From NCBI RefSeq assembly GCF_027497175.1, contig NZ_CP114901.1, positions 1,674,001-1,738,000 on the forward strand: a stretch of 64,000 nt of DNA, written 5' to 3'. Shown one piece after another: positions 1 through 7,476 of the stretch. Made by a program: the position numbers and the translations under genes. The stretch is from Verrucosispora sp. WMMD573. Its GTDB lineage: Bacteria > Actinomycetota > Actinomycetes > Mycobacteriales > Micromonosporaceae. Each line of letters opens with the position of its first letter. Position 1 is the first letter of the stretch. The notes under the pieces were generated by a model. The model worked only from the letters and a program-made list of their open reading frames with translations, was not told the DNA's origin and did no database searches.

Positions 1-227
1 TCTCGGTTGGATCGGCCATCCCCTGTCCCATAGGCCCGGACCATACCGGCTCATGCCTCGGTGCGCAGCTTCCCCCGATGTCCGTCCCGCCTGATGATCG
101 TCGTAGTCGCCGATCTCGATCGATCCTGTGGTCCCGATGCGTCTTCCCAACGGGATGGCCGTCCGCAGAGCGGGTATGCGCGGCGGGACGTCGCCGGACG
201 GTCCGCGACGGTGAGGCGGAGCGGGAC

Positions 228-1160
228 ATGACAGAAAGCGCAGAGCCCTCGGTGTCCGGTGTCGGGCAGCCAACCGGTCCGAACGGTGGCGGTGAGCCGG
301 AGCCGGACGTGCTGCTCGACGTCCCGACGGTCTCGGTCAAGTCGATCCAGCTCTCCGTGGACCGGCTGGACGCCGATCTGTCCCTGCGGACCCGGCTCGC
401 CGGTCTGCTTCAACTCGACGCCGGTGTCCGCGTGCACGTCGAGGGCGTCGAACTCGACATTGAGGGCGTGGAGGCGCAGGCCCTGCTGAAGGTGCGCCTG
501 GAGAAGCTGGTGACGATCCTCGACCGCGCGCTGGCCACCATCGACCGCAACCCTCAGGTCATCGACGCGTTGGCCAGAACTGCGAGTGCGGCGTTGGCGG
601 ACGTGGACCGGGCAGTGGCAGGAGCCGCTGCCGCGGGCGAGCAGGTGGTCGCCACTGCCGCACCCGTCACCGATCCGGTCGTGGAGCGGACCGACCCCGC
701 GACCCGACGGACCGGACCGGTGTCCGCACCGGCCGCCTCCCGGTCCGCCGGCCCGGTGAGTGGACCTTCCGAGCGACCCAATCGGAACCCACCCTCGGCG
801 GTGGTGGCCAACTCCGACCGGCAGTCACCCGTCGGTGGGCCGGACGAGGTCGTCGGCCCGTCGAGTCGGGCGGCCGGCGCACCGGGGCCGGTGGCCGGGC
901 CGCCCGGTGTGGCAACAGACGACCTGGGTCAACAGGTGGGCTCCATCGGTGCGGTCGCCGACCGGACCGGGCGGCCCGGTCGGACCGAGCGGCCCGAGAC
1001 CGAGGCGCCGCCGCCGGAGCAGGGCCCGCCCGACCACCCCGAGACGTCCGGCCCGCGGCAGCTCGCCGAGCAGGCGGGAGAGACACTGCTACAGGCCGGC
1101 CGCAGCGTCTGGGAGGCGATCCAGGGCGGTGTGGCGCAGCGCCGGCAACAGGACGGCTAG
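228..1160 (+). CDS. Hypothetical protein with a Pro/Gly/Arg-rich middle
   Basis: 310 aa from the ATG at 228. The frame stays open upstream to 78, but that part is Arg-rich and lacks protein-like composition, and a purine-rich GGCGGAGCGGGAC precedes the chosen ATG. Residues about 25-125 form the only conserved-looking region: alternating hydrophobic beta-strand and helix patterns around VSVKSIQLSVDRLDADLSLR, then a long amphipathic helix. Residues about 150-275 are low-complexity Pro/Gly/Arg/Thr. The C-terminus (about 275-310) is again an amphipathic helix. There is no signal peptide, membrane segment or catalytic motif. The layout resembles small actinobacterial gas-vesicle/cell-envelope-type accessory proteins, but I cannot assign a family. 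It is separated from the convergent transporter gene by about 40 bp. Confidence 0.7.
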   Translation: MTESAEPSVSGVGQPTGPNGGGEPEPDVLLDVPTVSVKSIQLSVDRLDADLSLRTRLAGLLQLDAGVRVHVEGVELDIEGVEAQALLKVRLEKLVTILDRALATIDRNPQVIDALARTASAALADVDRAVAGAAAAGEQVVATAAPVTDPVVERTDPATRRTGPVSAPAASRSAGPVSGPSERPNRNPPSAVVANSDRQSPVGGPDEVVGPSSRAAGAPGPVAGPPGVATDDLGQQVGSIGAVADRTGRPGRTERPETEAPPPEQGPPDHPETSGPRQLAEQAGETLLQAGRSVWEAIQGGVAQRRQQDG

Positions 1161-1200
1161 CCGGTCGGTGACCGGACGCGACGCCTGCATGGTCGTGCCG

Positions 1201-1896
1201 TTACTCCTCCGACTGGGTGCAGCAGTGGTCGGTGCAGCCCGAGGTCCGGCCGGTGGTCTCGGCGACCGGCCCGGGTGCGCAGTCGTCGCAGTGCTCGCCG
1301 CGCCACGCCTGCACGCCTTCCCGCACCGCGACCCCGGCGATGACGAGCGCGGCGATCGGGTCGGCCCAGGACCAGCCCCACAGCGCGTTGAGAAGCAGAC
1401 CGACGAGCAGCACCGCGGACAGGTACGTGCACAGCAACGTCTGGGTGGAGTCGGCGATGACCGTGGCTGAGCCGAGTTCACGACCGGTGCGTCGCTTGGC
1501 GGCGACCAGCAACGGCATGACGATAAGCGACGCCACGGCCAGGCCGATCCCGACCGGGCTGGCATCGGCTGCACCGCCGGCCAGCAGCGAGCGGAGCGCG
1601 TCGAAGGTCACCCAGGCGGCCAGGGCGAAGAAGGAGAGGCCGATCAGCCGCAGCGCGAGCCGTTCCCGGTCCTCGGGCACCCGGGAGCGGAACTGCCAGA
1701 TGACCACCGCCGCGCTGCTGACCTCGACGAACGAGTCCAGGCCGAAGCCGACCAGCGCGGTGGATGAGGCCGCCGTCCCGGCGGCGATCGCGACCAGGCC
1801 CTCCAGCAGGTTGTAGCCGGCGGTGGCGTAGGCGAGCCGCAGGCTGCGTCGGGACAGCACCGCCCGCCGTTCGGGAGCCAGTGCCGACGTGCTCAC
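1201..1896 (-). CDS. CDF-like cation transporter with Cys/His-rich tail
   Basis: 231 aa integral membrane protein with five to six hydrophobic segments. It resembles the membrane domain of cation diffusion facilitator efflux proteins, with Asp residues in the expected metal-site segments (GFGLDSFVE near residue 50 and ADSTQTL near residue 145). It is shorter than typical CDF proteins (about 300 aa): the cytoplasmic ferredoxin-like domain is missing and replaced by a short tail carrying HCDDC and CTDHCC, an obvious thiol/imidazole metal-binding patch. The start ATG (1894-1896) overlaps the stop of the upstream MerR gene in an ATGA arrangement, so translation is probably coupled. Role inferred: efflux of a soft or borderline metal (Zn, Cd, Co, Hg or similar) when the adjacent MerR senses it. 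Substrate is not known. Confidence 0.85.
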   Translation of the reverse strand: MSTSALAPERRAVLSRRSLRLAYATAGYNLLEGLVAIAAGTAASSTALVGFGLDSFVEVSSAAVVIWQFRSRVPEDRERLALRLIGLSFFALAAWVTFDALRSLLAGGAADASPVGIGLAVASLIVMPLLVAAKRRTGRELGSATVIADSTQTLLCTYLSAVLLVGLLLNALWGWSWADPIAALVIAGVAVREGVQAWRGEHCDDCAPGPVAETTGRTSGCTDHCCTQSEE

Positions 1897-2384
1897 GCCC
1901 GCGCCCCGTTCGGGGTGCCGGAAGACCGGGTGGTCGGAAACCGTCGACCGTTGCTGTCCCCTTCCGTGAGTTCGACGAAGGGCAACGGGCAGCTCGGGCT
2001 GTCGGCGCAGGCGATCAGGTCGTCACAGCCGGCGGAGACGGCGGCCTGAAGGGTGTCGCGGATGACCTTCAGGTCCGCCAATTTCCGCTCGACCTCGGCG
2101 AGCTTGTTTCTGGCCCGAGCTTGCAGGCCGCTGTCAGGTCGACGGCCGTGCCGGTGGCGACCGGCGTCGAGCAGTTCGGTGACCTCATCGAGGGTGAAGC
2201 CCAGATGCTGCGCCGTCTTGATGATCCGGAGCAGGGTGACCGTCTCGGCCGGATAGATCCGATGGCCACCCGGTGATCGCTGCGGGTCGGCGAGCAGGCC
2301 GCGGCGCTCGTAGTAGCGCAGGGTCTGTCGGTTGACGCCGGCCGCGTCGGCCAACTCCCCACTGCGCAGCCCGTACGACGTCAT
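1893..2384 (-). CDS. MerR-family metal-responsive regulator
   Basis: 163 aa. Residues 5-75 are a MerR winged helix-turn-helix (RSGELADAAGVNRQTLRYYE, then RRGLL and GGHRIYP). The dimerisation helix follows at about 80-125. The C-terminal loop AGCDDLIACADSPSCPLPF has three Cys residues of the kind that bind metal in MerR, ZntR and CueR relatives. The open frame extends to 2705, but that part is the shadow of the overlapping upstream gene. The ATG at 2384 gives the normal MerR N-terminus and a 4-bp overlap with the preceding stop. It is the second gene of a three-gene operon ending with the CDF-like transporter. MerR proteins of this type bend and activate promoters with 19-20 bp spacers; such a site lies just upstream of the operon (2745-2775). 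Confidence 0.9.
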   Translation of the reverse strand: MTSYGLRSGELADAAGVNRQTLRYYERRGLLADPQRSPGGHRIYPAETVTLLRIIKTAQHLGFTLDEVTELLDAGRHRHGRRPDSGLQARARNKLAEVERKLADLKVIRDTLQAAVSAGCDDLIACADSPSCPLPFVELTEGDSNGRRFPTTRSSGTPNGARA

Positions 2385-2737
2385 CGCCGCCGCCGTACGG
2401 CGGAGACACGGTCGGCGAGAGCGTCGAGCACGTCGACGTGCTCGACCGGCACGCGGACGTCCAAGGTCAGCGAGGCCGGGTCGGGTCGGAACAGGTCGAA
2501 GGTGAAGAACGAGCAGCACGACGATTCGCGGGCGGTCAGCTCGCGGGCCGTCTCCTCCACCTGCGTCGCGCTGTCGAGTCGCAGCCGCAGCTGCCGCGCC
2601 GACGCCCGCTCCGCCGTGCGCACTGCCATGCCGAAGAACCTGTCGAACTCGGCGAGCCGCAACGGCCGTCGCGCCGTCGGCAGGGTGCACGCATCCGGCA
2701 CCCACGCCGATCCGGTGGTGATGTCCTGGTCACTCAT
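2381..2737 (-). CDS. Small conserved protein of MerR operon (SCCSFFTF motif)
   Basis: 118 aa from the ATG at 2737, the first gene of the metal-response operon. The open frame continues upstream to a GTG at 2791, but that would read through the promoter dyad. No signal peptide or membrane segment is visible. The central motif ESSCCSFFTFDLF contains a vicinal Cys pair, and another Cys lies near residue 17 (DACTLP), so thiol-mediated metal handling is possible. I recognise it only as a conserved actinobacterial protein found beside MerR genes; function unknown. Its stop overlaps the MerR start (ATGA). Confidence 0.75.
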   Translation of the reverse strand: MSDQDITTGSAWVPDACTLPTARRPLRLAEFDRFFGMAVRTAERASARQLRLRLDSATQVEETARELTARESSCCSFFTFDLFRPDPASLTLDVRVPVEHVDVLDALADRVSAVRRRR

Positions 2738-2744
2738 ACCTCGA

Positions 2745-2775
2745 CGGTAAGCCTGTACCCGGGTACCGGATGCAA
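2745..2775 (-). promoter_or_regulatory. MerR-type promoter and operator
   Basis: On the minus strand a -35 hexamer TTGCAT (2770-2775) and a -10-like TTACCG (2745-2750) are separated by 19 bp. The spacer holds an almost perfect dyad, CCGGTACCCGGGTACAGG on that strand, with 8 of 9 bases paired (2752-2769). The long spacer filled by a dyad is the signature of MerR-activated promoters. The predicted transcription start falls at or within a few bases of the ATG at 2737, so the mRNA would be leaderless or nearly so. The assignment is by pattern only. Confidence 0.7.
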
Positions 2776-2833
2776 GCGCTGGGCCGACCACCCCACCTGG
2801 CCGATTGGTCGTATGACCGTGGTGCGACGGAAA

Positions 2834-2885
2834 ATCTTGGACAGTTCCCGTTAACGCAGAACGCAGAACGGTAACTGTCCAAGAT
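2834..2885. repeat. Long near-perfect inverted repeat
   Basis: Two 19-bp arms (2834-2852 and 2867-2885) match at 18 of 19 positions around a 14-base loop; the left arm begins ATCTTGGACAGTT. It lies between the divergent metal operon promoter and the 3' end of the tRNA cluster. There is no T-run and no reading frame. The symmetry is much longer than a normal terminator here, so a dispersed palindromic repeat (REP-like) is the likely explanation. Confidence 0.7.
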
Positions 2886-2967
2886 CTGTGCCGGATGTGG
2901 AGCCGCCGGCTCCGCGAGCAGGATGATCACCAGGGCGATCGGTTCCAACCAACGGGGCGCAAAGCAG

Positions 2968-2999
2968 AACGCCGACCGGCGTTTCCGCTGATCGGCGTT
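2968..2999 (-). terminator. Candidate terminator of the tRNA operon
   Basis: AACGCCGA (2968-2975) pairs with TCGGCGTT (2992-2999). An alternative tighter hairpin pairs AACGCCG with CGGCGTT within 2968-2983. It lies 25 bp beyond the 3' end of tRNA-Phe, in the direction of tRNA transcription, and is followed by a T-rich TTCTGCTTT. The two alternative folds share arms. Confidence 0.5.
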
Positions 3000-3023
3000 G
3001 CAATAGCCCGGCGAAAGGCTATG

Positions 3024-3097
3024 TGGCCAGGGGCGGGGTCGAACCGCCGACCTTCCGATTTTCAGTCGGACGCTCGTACCAACTGAGCTACCTGGCC
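3024..3097 (-). tRNA. tRNA-Phe (GAA)
   Basis: 74 nt. The acceptor GGCCAGG pairs with CCTGGCC, with A as discriminator base. The anticodon loop CTGAAAA gives anticodon GAA. The T arm is GGCGG/CCGCC around a TTCGA-type loop, and the D arm and a 5-nt variable loop are normal. CCA is not encoded. It is the last gene of the Glu-Asp-Phe cluster, a grouping common in actinobacteria. Confidence 0.97.
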
Positions 3098-3168
3098 GTG
3101 GTGCTCGGCTCATGCTACCCAACCTGCGGGATCGCCGCTGGGACGGGTCACATGCCCCGATACGCAGA

Positions 3169-3191
3169 ACGCCGCGCGAGGTGCGCGGCGT
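3169..3191 (-). other. Stem-loop between tRNA-Asp and tRNA-Phe
   Basis: A perfect 9-bp stem, ACGCCGCGC against GCGCGGCGT, with a 5-nt loop lies 10 bp after tRNA-Asp. On the transcribed strand it is followed by TTCTGCG. It could be a processing signal or a partial terminator that lowers tRNA-Phe output. This is inferred from structure only. Confidence 0.5.
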
Positions 3192-3200
3192 CAGCGCTTG

Positions 3201-3274
3201 CGGTCCTGACGGGACTTGAACCCGCGACCTCCGCCTTGACAGGGCGGCGAGCACTCCAACTGCTCCACAGGACC
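3201..3274 (-). tRNA. tRNA-Asp (GTC)
   Basis: 74 nt. The acceptor GGTCCTG pairs with CAGGACC, and the discriminator is G, as expected for tRNA-Asp. The anticodon loop gives GTC (CTGTCAA). The T arm is GCGGG/CCCGT-type and the D loop is normal. It is the middle gene of the three-tRNA cluster; CCA is not encoded. Confidence 0.97.
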
Positions 3275-3307
3275 TTGCTGGTGTTGCCTCCGGCCTGAGC
3301 CGAACCG

Positions 3308-3380
3308 TGCCCCCAACGGGATTCGAACCCGTGCTACCGCCTTGAAAGGGCGGCGTCCTGGGCCGCTAGACGATGAGGGC
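3308..3380 (-). tRNA. tRNA-Glu (TTC)
   Basis: 73 nt. The acceptor GCCCTCA pairs with TGGGGGC through one T-G wobble, and the discriminator is A. The anticodon loop CTTTCAA gives TTC. The T arm is ACGGG/CCCGT. It is the first gene of the cluster. Confidence 0.97.
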
Positions 3381-3452
3381 GGCCCCGCCATCATTGCACA
3401 CTCGCAACGTTTAGCGGACTTGCTCCCATCCGGCCCCGCCGGAGGCTTCGAA

Positions 3453-3482
3453 AGCATACGTGATGGCGTACCGGTCGACCAA
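3453..3482 (-). promoter_or_regulatory. Candidate promoter of the tRNA cluster
   Basis: On the minus strand TTGGTC (3477-3482) and TATGCT (3453-3458) are separated by 18 bp. That would start transcription about 65 nt before tRNA-Glu. Both hexamers match the housekeeping sigma consensus well for such high-GC DNA. Confidence 0.55.
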
Positions 3483-3534
3483 ACCGGTATGGCGGCAGCC
3501 ACAACGACCCGAAAAACGCCAGCTCGGAGCCGGT

Positions 3535-4323
3535 CTAGGTGAGCCTGGCGACGCCGTGTTCGCGCTTCAGGCCGGCGATCAACTTGGTGCAGGCCGCGAG
3601 GGTGGCCGAGCGGTTGCCGCCCCCGTCGTGCAGCAGCACCACGGCTCCGGGACGGGCCGACCGCTTCACCCGCTTCTCGATGGTGGCCGCGGTCGGCTTG
3701 GCCCAGTCCTGTGGGTCGACGGACCAGTGCAAGGAGCGCATGTCGAGCTGCTTGGCGACCTTCACCACCTCGGCGGTCCACCGGCCACCGGGCTGCCGGT
3801 AGAACGGCACCTTCGCGTCCGGCACGGCCCGCCGGATCTCCCGGTTGGTGCGTACCAGGTCGGCGCGGATCTCGGAGACCGGCCGCCGGGCCAGGTCCAG
3901 GTCGTGGTCCCAGCTGTGGTTGCAGAGCTGGTGCCCCTCCCGGACGATCCGTCGCAGCAGACCCGGATGCTTGCGGACCTGGGCACCCACCACACAGAAG
4001 GTGGCGGTCACCTTGGCAGCCTTCAGCCGGTCGAGCACCTTCGGCGTCCAGGCCGGGTCCGGGCCGTCGTCGAAGGTGAGGGCCACCTTCTTGGTGCCCG
4101 TGGTGCGGATCAGCCCGGCCGGCAGTTTCACCGGCAGCGGCCGTAGCCGGGGCTTCGGCGGCACGGTACGAGCCGGCGACGGGGCCGGCTCCGGCGGCAG
4201 GGCGGCTGAGGGTGGCGGGCTGGACGGGGCGGTGACCGCCGGGGCGCCGCTACCGCCGCCGCAGCCGGCGGCGAGCAGGACGACCAGGCCGGCAAGGGAC
4301 GCCAGGACGGCACGGTGACGCAT
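3535..4323 (-). CDS. Polysaccharide deacetylase lipoprotein (NodB/CE4)
   Basis: 262 aa. The N-terminus is a lipoprotein signal (LASLAGLVVLLAAGCGGG, lipobox Cys near residue 21). A Pro/Ala-rich linker follows to about residue 75, then a NodB homology domain. All CE4 motifs are visible: TFDDGPD (motif 1, catalytic base and metal Asp), HSWDH (metal His pair), RQPGG (motif 3), DPQDW (motif 4) and LLHDGG (motif 5). It should be a metal-dependent de-N-acetylase acting outside the membrane on peptidoglycan or another N-acetylated glycan. It stands alone, facing the tRNA promoter region. Confidence 0.92.
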   Translation of the reverse strand: MRHRAVLASLAGLVVLLAAGCGGGSGAPAVTAPSSPPPSAALPPEPAPSPARTVPPKPRLRPLPVKLPAGLIRTTGTKKVALTFDDGPDPAWTPKVLDRLKAAKVTATFCVVGAQVRKHPGLLRRIVREGHQLCNHSWDHDLDLARRPVSEIRADLVRTNREIRRAVPDAKVPFYRQPGGRWTAEVVKVAKQLDMRSLHWSVDPQDWAKPTAATIEKRVKRSARPGAVVLLHDGGGNRSATLAACTKLIAGLKREHGVARLT

Positions 4324-4402
4324 CGTTCGCTCCCGAGAGGGGGTTCGGGGTACGCGGACGCCCCGACGCTAGTTCACCCGGCTCGGGTGGCACCACGACG
4401 GG

Positions 4403-5344
4403 TCAGGAGGCGGCCGGACGGTTCAGTGCGTCGTGCACGGCGACGGTGAGGGAGACCGCCTCGGTCAGGTCGGTCGGGCGGATCACTCCGGCGGGCAGGG
4501 CCCGGGCCGGCCAGCCCGGCCCGGCCGCGAGCACCAGCATCGGCCGGCTCGACGCGGTGAGCAGGGCGGTGAGTTGGGCCGGGTCGGCGGTGGCCCGAGT
4601 CTGCGACCAGAGCACCACGGCGGCCGGACCGGTCCGGTCGATCGCGGCGAGCAGTGCCGCCGCCGGCACCCGGGCACCGAGCATCCGGTAGCCGACCCCG
4701 GCCTCGGCCAACGCTGCGGCGAGCGCCTCCAGCGGCAGGCTGTGCTGCTCCTCGTCGGCGCAGGAGAGCAGGACTCGAGGTGCCCCGGGGGCGGAGCCGG
4801 CGGACGCCACCATGCTCAACGCCGCCGAGACGCAGCGGGACACCAGATGCTCGACCTCGATCAGCAGGCCGGTGGTGGCGTGCCGCTCGCCGATGCCGAC
4901 GAGCAGCGGGCGGAGCAGTCGGTCCCAGGTCGCGACCACGCCGTCGGCGGCGATGGCGCGGGAGATCGTCTCACTGATCGACGCGGCGTCCAGGCGCATC
5001 GCGGCGCGGGCCAGCCCTCGGGCGGCCGGCCCGGCCCGGCCGACCGGGATGGTCGTACCACCGCCGTCCCGTCGCCTGCGCACGGCACGGGAGATGTCGA
5101 CAGGCGCGAGAGGGTCGGGTGCCTCACGGGCCCACCGGGCCGCCTCGGCAGGACTCACCCCTTCGGCGGTGAGCCGTCGCATCACCTCCAGCCGAGCCAG
5201 ATCTGCCGGCGTGTAGCGCCGGTGGTGGCCCGGAATGTGCTGGCTGGGCCCGAGGCCGTATCGCTGGTGCCAGGTACGCAGTGTGGTCACCGCGACCCCC
5301 AGGCGCTGGGCGACCATGCCCGCGCTCAGCGCCTCATCGGCCAC
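4403..5344 (-). CDS. litR: LitR/CarH-type B12-binding MerR regulator
   Basis: 313 aa from a GTG at 5344, which overlaps the idi stop by 11 bp; an internal ATG nine codons later is an alternative. Residues 1-70 are a MerR-like DNA-binding domain (RYGLGPSQHIPGHHRRYTP). Residues about 100-310 form a helical cap plus a cobalamin-binding Rossmann domain. The Cbl-ligand His is in DEEQHSLP (H201) and the cap Glu-His pair is in IEVEHLVS (E165-H166). LitR/CarH proteins bind adenosylcobalamin in the dark, repress carotenoid genes and release DNA in light. Its place as last gene of the crtE-crtI-idi operon and near a photolyase supports that role. The Trp normally found before the Glu-His pair appears to be His (H155). 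Confidence 0.85.
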   Translation of the reverse strand: MADEALSAGMVAQRLGVAVTTLRTWHQRYGLGPSQHIPGHHRRYTPADLARLEVMRRLTAEGVSPAEAARWAREAPDPLAPVDISRAVRRRRDGGGTTIPVGRAGPAARGLARAAMRLDAASISETISRAIAADGVVATWDRLLRPLLVGIGERHATTGLLIEVEHLVSRCVSAALSMVASAGSAPGAPRVLLSCADEEQHSLPLEALAAALAEAGVGYRMLGARVPAAALLAAIDRTGPAAVVLWSQTRATADPAQLTALLTASSRPMLVLAAGPGWPARALPAGVIRPTDLTEAVSLTVAVHDALNRPAAS

Positions 5345-5921
5345 CCGGCCGCTCCGGCGCGTCGTAGGCCGGCTGGGTGGGTTGCAGCAGCCGATCCAGG
5401 ACACCACCCAGCCACGGCGCGTAGGCGTCGGGATCCTGGCGGAGCGCGGCGGCGAGCTGGGACGGCTCGACCCAGCGCAGTTCCGCCACCTCGGTCGGCT
5501 CGGGGCTGATCGACCCGTCGGGGGCGAACTCGCCGCGCAGGACGTGGTCGTACTCGACCTCGACCCGCCCGGTGGTCGGATCCTCGGCGCGGTAGACGTA
5601 GACGCCGATCTCGCTCAGCGGCACCGGCTCGGCACCCAGTTCCTCGGACAGCCGCCGGTTGGCGGCATCGGTCAGGGCCTCGCCCGGCTTCGGGTGGCCG
5701 CAGCAGGAGTTGGCCCAGCGCAACGGGAAGCGGGTCTTCGTCGCCGCGCGGCGCTGGAGCAGCACCCGGCCGTCCGGCGCCACGAGCAGTACGGAGAACG
5801 CCCTGTGCAGCTGACCGGGCGGCTGATGGGCGGCGGCCACCGTGGCCGCCCCGACGGGGCGGCCGGTGTCGTCGACCAGTTCGACGAGGTGGCCCTCCCG
5901 GGACTCCGGCATCAGCGCCAC
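5334..5921 (-). CDS. idi: Isopentenyl-diphosphate delta-isomerase, type 1
   Basis: 195 aa Nudix-fold enzyme interconverting IPP and DMAPP, the allylic starter for GGPP synthesis. The metal/catalytic Cys motif NSCCGHP is present near residue 70, followed by the Nudix-like stretch GEALTDAANRRLSEELG and the later EVEYDH containing the catalytic Glu region. Length is typical for bacterial type 1 enzymes. It sits 43 bp after crtI and overlaps litR by 11 bp, so it belongs to the carotenoid operon. Confidence 0.93.
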   Translation of the reverse strand: MALMPESREGHLVELVDDTGRPVGAATVAAAHQPPGQLHRAFSVLLVAPDGRVLLQRRAATKTRFPLRWANSCCGHPKPGEALTDAANRRLSEELGAEPVPLSEIGVYVYRAEDPTTGRVEVEYDHVLRGEFAPDGSISPEPTEVAELRWVEPSQLAAALRQDPDAYAPWLGGVLDRLLQPTQPAYDAPERPGGR

Positions 5922-5964
5922 CCCCCGGTCCCGCGCTCCGGGCCGGTCACTGCCCTGCTGCTGC

Positions 5965-7452
5965 TCATCGATGCTCCCCGGTGATCCGGCCGGCGGCCAG
6001 CTTGCCGGAGATCAGCACCATCGGCACGCCGACACCGGGCTGGGTGCCCGAGCCGACGAACACCACGTTGGACAGCGAGCGGTGCAGGTTCGACGGCCGG
6101 AACGGGCCCGTCTGGAACAGGGTGTGCGCGGAGGCGAACGGGGTACCGGCCGCCATGCCCTGCTCGGCCCATTCGGCCGGGGTGATCGCCCGCAGCACCT
6201 CGACGCCCGCGCCGAAGCCGACGTAGCCGCGCTCCTCCAACGTGGTGACGAGCTGGTCGGTGTAGCGGGCGGTGAGGTCGCCGCGCCAGTCGAAGGGCGC
6301 CCGGTCGAGGTTCGGCACCGGAGCCAGCACGTAGTACGTGTGCTTGCCGGCTGGCGCCACCGCCGGATCCGTCCGGCTCGGGTTGGTGACCAGCAGGGAC
6401 GGGTCGGACATCAGGTGTCCGCGTCGGATGACCTCGTCGAAGGTGCCCTGCCAGGCCCGGCCGAAGTGGATGTTGTGGTGGGCGATGCGGCGGTAGCCCT
6501 GGGTCGAGCCGACGTGCAGTACGACACACGAGGGAGAGTAGGTGAGCCGGCGCTGCCGGGCCGACGGCAGCAGGTCGCGGTAGGCCACCGGAAGATCGGG
6601 GTTGAGCACCACGGCGTCGGCGGGGACGAACTCCCCATCGGCGGTCACCACCCCGGTGGCCCGCCCGTTCGCGGTCTCCACCCGGGTCACGGTGGTGCCG
6701 TACCGGATGCGTACGCCGTGCTTCTCGGCGGCGCCGGCCAACCCCCGAGAGACCGCGTGGATGCCGCCGCGCGGGAAGAAGACCCCGGCCACCGAGTCGA
6801 GGTACGCGATGACCGCGTAGATGGCCAGCGCGTCGTGCGGGGCGAGACCCGCGTACATCGCCTGGAAGGAGAAGATTCGTCGGGTACGCGGATCACGGAA
6901 AAACTGGTTGATCTTGGTTTGCAGTCGCCGGAAGGCGCCGGTGGCGACGAGTTTGAGCAGGTTACCGGTGAGCAGGTCGGTCGGTGCGTCGAGATTGCGT
7001 TCGATGAAGTCGGCCCGCTCAAGGCGCCACAGGTTGCGCGCGAAGTCGACGAACCGTAGGTAGCCGTCGGCCTCCCGAGGCCCGCAGACCCGGGAGATCT
7101 CCGCCGCCATCGCGGTGGTGTCGGTGAGCACATCCAGCGTGGAGCCGTCCGGATAGTAGGCCCGGTAGGCGGGGTCGAGCGGCACCAGGTCGAGCCAGTC
7201 GGTCAGCTCCTCGCCCACCGCGCCGAGCGCCTCGGCGATCAGATCGGGCATGGTGAGCACCGTGGGGCCGGTGTCGAACTCGTAGCCGTCGACGCTGAGC
7301 CGACCGGCCCGTCCGCCCGGCACCGCCTCGCGTTCGAGCACTGTCACCTGGCGTCCGCTGCCCGCCAGGTGCAGCGCGCAGGCCAACCCGCCGAGGCCGG
7401 CCCCGACAACCACCACCCGATCAGTACGCCCGTCAACGGTCCGCACCGGCAA
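5965..7452 (-). CDS. crtI: Phytoene desaturase CrtI
   Basis: 495 aa FAD-dependent carotenoid desaturase. The N-terminal Rossmann motif VVVGAGLGGLACALHLA (residues about 13-30) and the substrate/FAD region GYEFDTGPTVLTMP (about 57-70) are clear. The C-terminal motif GVGVPMVLISGKLAAGRI is the carotenoid oxidoreductase signature. It converts phytoene to lycopene or an intermediate. It lies 24 bp after crtE and is followed by idi. No lycopene cyclase gene is present in this window, so the end product may be acyclic or completed elsewhere. Confidence 0.95.
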   Translation of the reverse strand: MPVRTVDGRTDRVVVVGAGLGGLACALHLAGSGRQVTVLEREAVPGGRAGRLSVDGYEFDTGPTVLTMPDLIAEALGAVGEELTDWLDLVPLDPAYRAYYPDGSTLDVLTDTTAMAAEISRVCGPREADGYLRFVDFARNLWRLERADFIERNLDAPTDLLTGNLLKLVATGAFRRLQTKINQFFRDPRTRRIFSFQAMYAGLAPHDALAIYAVIAYLDSVAGVFFPRGGIHAVSRGLAGAAEKHGVRIRYGTTVTRVETANGRATGVVTADGEFVPADAVVLNPDLPVAYRDLLPSARQRRLTYSPSCVVLHVGSTQGYRRIAHHNIHFGRAWQGTFDEVIRRGHLMSDPSLLVTNPSRTDPAVAPAGKHTYYVLAPVPNLDRAPFDWRGDLTARYTDQLVTTLEERGYVGFGAGVEVLRAITPAEWAEQGMAAGTPFASAHTLFQTGPFRPSNLHRSLSNVVFVGSGTQPGVGVPMVLISGKLAAGRITGEHR

Positions 7453-7476
7453 CCACCTCTCTGTGCAGTGAGCCCA

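Noticed and set aside
2384..2705. N-terminal extension of the MerR protein
   Set aside because: It is a shadow of the overlapping 118-aa gene; the ATG at 2384 gives the standard MerR N-terminus and an ATGA overlap.
3024..3380. tRNA cluster as an integration site
   Set aside because: No integrase gene or direct repeat of a tRNA 3' end is visible nearby.
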